Assembly (NCBI GenBank): GCA_964036195.1
Contig: OZ038457.1
Coordinates: forward strand, 23,587,147 to 23,651,146
Length of the DNA: 64,000 nt
DNA from: Sphaerolaimus hirsutus
Lineage: Eukaryota; Nematoda; Chromadorea; Monhysterida; Sphaerolaimidae
Direction: 5' to 3'
The notes under the pieces were generated by a model. The model did not search any database, was not told where the DNA came from, and worked only from the letters and a program-made list of their open reading frames with translations. The first letter of the stretch is position 1. Each line of letters starts with the position of its first letter. The translations under genes and the position numbers were made by a program. Below are positions 52,095 through 61,000 of the stretch, one piece after another.

Positions 52095-55000
52095 ATGATG
52101 GAAGTTGCTTTTATTTGCTTGCATTCGAGTGATGTTCAATTGTCGATTTTTGAAGCGTGGGCGAGTCTTGTTTCTGTTTCTGAAAGTGCGCCAAGTTCTG
52201 AAGGTTTCTGGGAGGTTGATGATTTGGAACCAGGCCCTGCTTTTGATAGTTTTGAACCCGTGTCGGAAATGTTTCAAATACAACGAAGGGCCACATATGC
52301 GGAAAAGGTTCAGGGCGCCGGTGATTTCGTTGTTGATTCTGTTTTGCCCAATGGCGAAGTGATTTGTGATGCTTCTCAGCAGTGGTTGCTTGATCACTTG
52401 ATCATGGAGCCAGCTTTTATTGAGCCCGGAATTTGTGGTGTTTCTGAGAGAACCGCGGAGAGGCTGAAGAAAGTTGTGCAGCCTAGAAACCTTTGGTATT
52501 TGGTGGGTAAGAGAGGGAAATTACAGCCGCACGTCATTCGCCGCAAGCTTTTGCAATTTGCGCGACCGGACTTTGTTAGCTGTGGCAACCAAGTAGACCG
52601 AAAAGCTCAGAAGCCTACGTCCTTCGGAGTAGCTAGGTCGAAAGGCACCAAGCTGGTGAAGTCTGGCAGGCAGGGTTCTCGCGCACGCGGCAAGCGTAGG
52701 GCTTGTAGGGCAATTGTTGATCGTCCAGTGGACATTATGTCGCTCGTTGAGTTGTCGGAATTGTGCGAATATCTAGTTGGCGTGTTGCCATCGTTTGTCG
52801 TTCCACGCGTGCAGAAGGTAACCAAGTCCCCTGTTAGGTGCTGTACATTTGGCGTAATTAGGCAGGATGGGCTGCATGAGCGCATCGTTGAAAGTTCTGA
52901 CGGAAGTGGACATTGTCCAAGGTGTTGCTATTTGGCCCACAATGATAAGGTTGCAAGACCGGGGGGGTTACTTTATTATATTGGAGGTCCCACCTCGGGT
53001 CACGGCACCGTGTCGCACCCCCCTTTCACCCCCCCTTCACACCGCACACATAGCCACCCTCCATGCGTACAGGGCGTAGTGTTTCAGCTTAGCCCTATGC
53101 TACCGTGCACATACTGGAACCACAAATGTTGGCTTTTGCGTAAGCGTTTTGAACGGTTGAAATGTGTGTCACGCGCCTATTACCGTTTGATCTCTTGGCA
53201 TACTGCCCCATCCATGTTGCAACAGAGCCAAATTTCTAAATTTGAGGGATTACGATACACCATGCCCTGGCGACGATTTTTGATACGAATTTTGAAATTT
53301 CCGAAAAATTTTTCATGCCCCGCGTCAGTCAATTGTCAATTCAAAACCTTCGATACCATTGACGTTGAGCCAGAGCTATGTCAATCATGTGAAAAATACG
53401 TGACCACTGACTACTCTTACGACTCATTTGATTACCAGTATTTATACTTGTCAGTTGACGATGGTGCACCATGGTCCTTTGACGATTCTGAGCAATCAAC
53501 TGTACTAAGCTCGCCACCATGTGCTTCAATTGATAGTGATTCACTAAAATGCCAGACCTACGTCTCTGGGATTGTGGGCCAGTGTCAATTCGAGCATGAT
53601 GTGGATTTGGCAGCCGGCCAGTATTCGTATTTGCCAGCTGATGATGGTGTATCAGAGTCTTCGGACGACTTTGAGTTTTCAACTGAATGGAGCTTGTCAT
53701 CGCATGCTTCAATTGACAGCGACTCACTAAAATGCCAGACCGACGTCTCTGGGATTGCGGGTCACGGCCAATTTGAGCACAGTGTTGACTTGGCAGCTAG
53801 CCAGCCTAGTACTCTAGACGACTCTACTTGTGACACGGATGTGGCTTTGGAACATGTGTGCTCCACTACCTTGTCTGCAGCCCAATCGTTTCAAACAGTG
53901 TTTATTGAGGACTCGCTCAATTCTTTCGAAATTATTGACGATTATATGGCCGACCCCGCTGCACTGAGTGGAGCACACACGACGCCAGACGCCAATGATA
54001 ATTACATGGTTCACGCCGCGGATATTAATATGTTGCAGTATAATTCATCCTTGGGTGTGGTTACTCGCCGCCGCGGCAATTCTAACCAGCAAAGCTTCTT
54101 TGAGCTAGACGGTAGGGAACGCGCGCGCCCTGTCGGTCAATGGGCCAGTACTAGCCACCACGGTGTTACGTGTAGTGATGTTGGCGATTCTGTGGGTTCT
54201 CGGGGCCGGATGTCTGACCTGGCCACCCCAGCATATACCGCTGAGCCAGGGATGTCATATGTCAACGAGTCCCGGGATACAGTGTTGAGACGACCCGACG
54301 AAGAATTCCCTCACGCTACTAGTTCCCCCTGCTTGAGCATTCAATCTCCTAGCAGACCCCCCACCTCTGTCTGTGACCTAAGCACCCCCGTGAAACCACC
54401 ACCTTCTAACCCCGTTAATAGCCCTCAACCCCAACCCTTCACTGGGCCGGTAAGACAACATCGAGAATTACTGACGAATAACCAATCAGAGATCGATACT
54501 ATGATTTCCCCCTTGCAACAAGCATGTGAACCTACTAAATTATGGGATCACCTGAAACCCTCAGATCAGTGCATTGGGGATGTGTTACAACCCTTTGAAA
54601 AACTTCTAAGCGAACTTGATCCCGAGATAAATAAGTTAGACCAGCTATTGTTTGACCTTGCCACTGTGACACCTTCTGATCCATCCCAGCAAACCACTTT
54701 GGATAATGTTACCTCGGCCCTGATGACCCTCAGAACGTGGTCACAGGCAATGTTGCCATTCCGTGGATCCCTGCAAGACTCTATTGACCGTACCCTAAGT
54801 GTTCACTTGAAACCCCGGGTTGACTCTCTAGCGGGTGATTTACAGTCCCTACTGAGTAACTTTTGTGCTGATGCGAATGCCCTAACTAAGCCCCCCGTGG
54901 ATGTGTCCACGCTGGCTCAGAGACAAGCGAACCAGCAAGTACTGGCAGCGTCAGACCCTGGCCCCGCGCGCCCACAGTCACGCGCCTACCCCGTTCAGTG

Positions 55001-58000
55001 TGCACTTGCGTTTGTGCAATCCGTTTTGCTCGTTTCTGCACAGTCAGCAAGGGATTGGACTACCCTTCGTTCTCAGATTCAGTCGAAATCAACGGCTGGT
55101 GTTTTTGGCCTAGAAAATAAGGGAGTATCCCAAACAGTGCGCGCTGCAGCTCTGCGTAGTTTGACAGAAGCCTGGGTTTACCTCGATGTGCACCGAACCG
55201 GATTTAGCACGTACATGCCATTGCTTGGCACCTTGCCAGAAACAGCTCGGTACGCTATGGCACAATTTCATGGGTGCATAGCTGAAGGCATTCGCCTCAA
55301 CCATGCGTTTGCGGATATATTACCTGAGATTAAGCGCCAAGTTAATGGCCCTGTTGCTCGTAAGACAAGGAAAGAATTACTGGCACATCTTGGTAATACC
55401 CTGGACTCTGCCCGGGACCTCTTGTGCCGCTTAGAGAATTTGGATTTTGCGCAGTACAATGCCCTCTGTGTAATGCATATCGGTCGGGTCTCAGACAGGT
55501 GTACCCCCCAGAAATGTCGGTTGGTGTGTCAGAATCTGCTGAACAATATTGGTTTTGGATTAGACTGGCTACACCAGTTGCGTGGAAAAACCCCTGTTCC
55601 GACACCCAAACCACAACCTTCGAGAGTACTCGAGCCACACCAGAGTGCGCACCAACCATCAATGTATACTACCCCGTTGAACCGTAGCATTTCAACTTTA
55701 CCCCCCGCCTGGAATAATGTCTTAGTAGCCCATCTAATGAGCCCCGATCCTATGCGGCGCTTGGCGACACATCAGTGGCCGCCTGATCCTTCTATCAAAG
55801 TGCAAACTGACCCGCCGCGCATTGTACTGACTGACTTATCCATGCACGCTTGGGTAGAACCTGTAGGGCCGGAGTTCTCTGTTGGCCCAGTGGCTGAGCT
55901 GGATGTCAAAACCACTTGGGTCGGTCGTATTCTGCCTACAGTCGGTATTATGGACACACCCTGGGCCATCATTGATCCACGGAACACCGATCTCGTGCGC
56001 GCGTATTCTAAGTTGTTGATCGCCGCGTATTTTGAGTCTGAATACATTTTTCAACTCGTGTTTCGTTATGGCTGGTTCCCAGATAGCTTACTCACTGCAT
56101 TTCAGCGCTGCGCCTTCCTTGTGCAAAAGCTTGTTGACACGCTTGATCGCTCTATTAAGCATGGCGAAACGGTAGGCATAACAGACACCTATCCGCTACC
56201 CGAACAGTACCATATTAATGGCCGCTTTTTGTATAAGTTGGCTAGTGATGCCCGTCGCGATTACACACAAGTTGGGGCTAACTACAATAAGTTGGCACGA
56301 CGATACGGGGCGGTGCCTGTGCACACTACTCCGATGCTTCCAATTGACCGAAATAATCGCTTCGAGCATTCTCGCCGTCGCTTACAGTTGCCTACCGCTC
56401 AAAACGCTCACTCACAGATGGTCCGGGTAACGAATAGTGGCAGCTATGATGCTAACGTAGATATGATTCAGCCGGATGATGTAGGAACGCGGGACAACCA
56501 ATACGACTTTCTGTTGTCGCACCAGGGTTATCAGCAGCCTGATTCGGCTGGTGGAGCCCCTGTGCCCGCCGCTGTGCAGGCGCCCCAGCGATTATATCAT
56601 ACGGGACACCAGCACACCGGTAGGCTCTCGGTTCCACCAGCACACCCTAGCTCTTCTGTAGCACCCACTTCGGCTCTAGATCAACTTAAGTCAGAAATGG
56701 ACCAAAAATATGCTAATATGCGTGACCAGATGGAGGCTATGAACGCTAACATGCGAGCCCTATTAGACCAAAGGCGTGCTCAATCACGAGCTCAGCCCCA
56801 AGTTTCGCAACCAAATGTATCAAATGATCCGCCTAGTACCACAACTAGCTCAGATGAGGATTTGGCTAAGCGTATTAAGAAGCTTAAGATGCTTGGTTGT
56901 CCCATGTTCTCGGGTAAAACGTCTGTTGATGTCAGCCAGTGGCTAGCACAGTTCACCGCGAAATGTAAAATTTGCAAAATAGCCTCTGACGAAGAAATGG
57001 CCTTGACTCTGGCCGCTGTGTTGGAACATGATGCAGCGACCCTGTGTTATGGTCAACCACAGGAAGTCCAGACCTCTTTTACGAAACTGGAGTCAGCTCT
57101 TAAAGCTCACTTTGGCCAGGCAAAACATGTGCTAGCTACATGCCGAGCGATCACACTTATGAACTGGAAACCCAATGATACGATTGATACTGTGCGACGC
57201 CGTTTGATGACCGAATCGGCGCAGTTGAAAAATGTGAATCATAGCGAGCGCGAATTGCGTATGATTGAAGGATTTTTGCACGCTTTGGGTCAGCATAACT
57301 CTGAGTTGCGTCAATTAGTGGAGTTAAACTCTGCTGCACTTGAGTCTTTCGACAAGCTGATCCAGCATGCCAAAGTCGCTCAACAGTCCTTGGAAAACCG
57401 TAAGCTTGAGCAAGACCGCTCAGCTAAGGATACTGAGTTTAAGCGCATGCGCGATGAACTCTCGCAACTGCGGCAGCAAATGTCTAGTGCACGCATGGGC
57501 GATAACCGTCAGCAGTTGGGTGGCGGTATGCTAGCTGGCCAACGGCCAATGTTTCGACCACCGATGGATATGCGCCAAAACCCGCGATTTGCTTTCCCTC
57601 CGCCACAAGCGCAGCCTAGTGCTCAACCCCCGTTCAATGCACAGCGCATGCCGTTTAGACCGCAACGGGATATTCCGCCTATGCGTCTACCTCCTGCCGT
57701 ACAAGGCCCGCGCTTTGCTCCGCGTCCAACAGTTGATGTAGGGCCACCTGTGGTAGCTATTGACAAGCCCGGTCGACAGCCTCCCAATGCTTATAAGAGC
57801 TATTTTTGCGACAAATGTAAAATGTCCGGCCATACCACTGAAGAGTGTGGTCGTCGTGCAACCGGCCCTACTTCATCTGGCCCTGCACCAGCCCAAACGC
57901 CGCGTGAGCCACTTAAGTGTTTTAAGTGCAATAAGCCTGGCCATTTCTCGCGTGAGTGTCCCGAAAACACGCCTGCGCAGAATGTCAATGAACTGTACGC

Positions 58001-61000
58001 ACAGTATGATATCATACCCGACGATCAAATTGGTTACACTGATTTGCAAGATGATTTAGTTGATGGGGTAGCAGACCCTAACGACTTGCAAGGCTATTAT
58101 AACGAATACCCTTCGGAAACCATGCATCAGTACCAATATGATTACTCGGATATGGTACCACCAGAGACAGACGCATTAGCCGAAGAGGAGAACGACGTGC
58201 GTGTAAACTTTCTGGGTTCCTGTCCAGAACTTTATAACCATTCTGACTCAACTCCAATAAGTTATTTTGACGTTTGCGTTACGCAGTGGGTGGACACGTC
58301 TACCACTGAGCCAAAGGGCGCCACGCCAAAGTGCCAGGCCTACGTCCCTGGGACGGCACGCGCGCTCAGCGACTCAGTGACTGGTAGGAGACCCACTGTA
58401 AGCTTCTGTAAAACCTTGACTGGTGTTCCCCAGGTCGATCATGTTTGTGATCCGATTCCACACCCAAGTATTCCGGAAATTCGCATTCAATCTTGCGAAC
58501 CTGACCAGACCTCAACCCTCGCGGTAACCACGCAAAAGTCCCAAGCCTACGTCCCTGGGATTCGTGATATCGCGAGCACTGATGACCTGGAGCATGTAGT
58601 ACTGAGTAGTCCAAAAGGTGCGCAAGTACAAACACAAACGTCTACCTGGACACCATCTATTAATATGTTTCGCCCTATCAACCCCGCGACACACACGTCT
58701 GTAGTTGCCGCCCTAGATCTCAGCACTTCGGATGCTGGTCGAGAAACTTGTCGTGACCGTAGGAAATACTATTGGGAACAACTCTCCCCGGATTTAGGTG
58801 TTAAGCGCATGGAATACCAATGTAATGCCGCACAAGTGGTAGTAACCGAACCATTGGGTGCTCGCTTGCAAAGTGGCAAAATGACGCGTCCAAAGCACAC
58901 TGTGCGCGACTTAATTACACCTAGTATTTACCACCGCGCCGTAATCCAAGGTGTAGGACCCTATTTAGTATTAGCTGATACTGGCGCGGAATTAAGTGCC
59001 ATTCCCGTGTCTTTATTAGAGCAAATTGAGAGCCTTTCAGGGAAATGTTTAGACCGTCGAATCTTTCAATTGGAAAAACCCCTTGTTTGTAAAGGCTATA
59101 CAGGACATAAGCATACGTTACTGTACTCGATCCAATTGACAGTCTCGATCGGTACGGAAACACGACGCATAAACTTCGCAATTTCCTTTGAAGGCACTCA
59201 GTGCATTATAGGTATTGGTGATTATGCTAAATTTTGGTTCCTACCTATTTGTCCTGGCGCTTGTATGACTCGACCGGTCATGCATAGCAATAAACGGTAT
59301 CTCATCCCGGGCGATGAACCTTGCTTGCTCTATGAAGGGGAAATCCCCTACGTAGACACCGGGTTACGTACAGGCGCCATTGCAAAATCAGGTGAAAATA
59401 TCCCAGAAGCAATTGAACGGGTTCAATCTAGCAATATTTACACTGTAGGATCACTTTTAGAGCCGTATTTGGCCCCGAAAACAGATGTAAATAGGCTTTG
59501 TTCTTCGTCACCGGTTCCCTATTTTTCGCCAAGTAAGGGCACCGGTGCGGTTGGGGTTGTTGCAACGGAAAACTGGGTATGCCCACCGCGCTCTGTGTCT
59601 TATGTGCCCGCTGAGTTGACAGGTGATCCCCAGGAGATACTCACCACGGTTCTTTTCAGCCCACATGCACACTTCTCCGAAAATTTCGAAAACACCTTGC
59701 TACCATTAGAGAACGGGAATGAGCTCTTTGTCCCCTTTGCAAATCATTCGGATAAGGAGATGGTCTTATTTGCCTGCCAGTCTCTTGGCTGGGCCGAAGA
59801 GGTAGTGGTTGAACCGACTAATGACTTCCATATGAACGAACTCGCAGTTGAATTTGCCGATGTGTGGTGGCAAACAGTGCAGACACCTCTGTGTAAGGCT
59901 CTCTGTGAAGCCAACTTGGCTTCCACGCATGTAGAACCCCCTGAGGACCCTGTAATTACCGCCCAGTCACCCCCTGAGACTCGATTGCACCAACTTGGGA
60001 AAATTCTAGACGAAGGAGTACTTAGTCACCTCCCCTTGGAAAAGCAACAGGTGTTGCGTGACTGGCTATTAGAACGCCACCACATCTTTTCGCTGTCCGA
60101 TTTTGATATGGGAGACACAGGCGATATAATTTACCACCCTATCGAAACTGGAAACTCCCCCCCGATCCAACAGAAAGTCCGTAGATTAGCTATCGGGTTA
60201 CGTAAGGAAGTTGAACGTCAAGTGCAGCTGTGGCTGAAATTAGGGATAATTGAGCCGTCAGTGTCTCCTTGGGCATCCCCGATTGTCCCGGTGCGTAAGA
60301 AAAATGGCGCGCTGCGATTATGCGTCGATTACCGTCGTGTGAACCTGGTGACTAAGCGTGATTGTTTTGCACTGCCAAACTGTGCTGACCTGATTGACAT
60401 GGCTGGACTTGTACATCCCCAGTATTTTTCATCACTTGATTTAGCGTCTGGCTACTTGCAGATGCGCATTGACCCTCGGGATATTCCAAAAACTGCATTC
60501 ACTAGCCATGTAGGGTTGTTTCAGTACAAATTCATGCCGTTCGGCCTAGTGAACGCGCCAGCCTCATTTAGTCGGCTTATTGCCAACGTACTGGCGGGCT
60601 TAGACCCAGACCGTGTGCATTTTTATTTGGACGACGTTCTGGTTTGCGCCGAAACCGAGGAACGTATGTACTCACTTTTGGATGATGTTTTTGCTCGTTT
60701 CGATCGATACACCCTTAAAGTCGGTATTAAGAAATGCGAATTTTTCAAAGAACGCGTTAACTTTCTGGGTTGCGTCCTAACGAGGGAAGGCATCGAAATG
60801 CAACAGTCAAAAATCACTACTATCCAAAATTACCCAGTTCCAGTAACCACTAAGGAAACCCGTCGATTCCTGGGCATGTGTTCCTTTTACCGTCGCTGGG
60901 TTGAGGGCTTTTCCTTTATTACACGACCGTTGCATTTAAAGATCCAGGGTGCTAAGACTACTTGGGATGACGAATGTCAGGCGGCCTTCGAAGAACTTAA

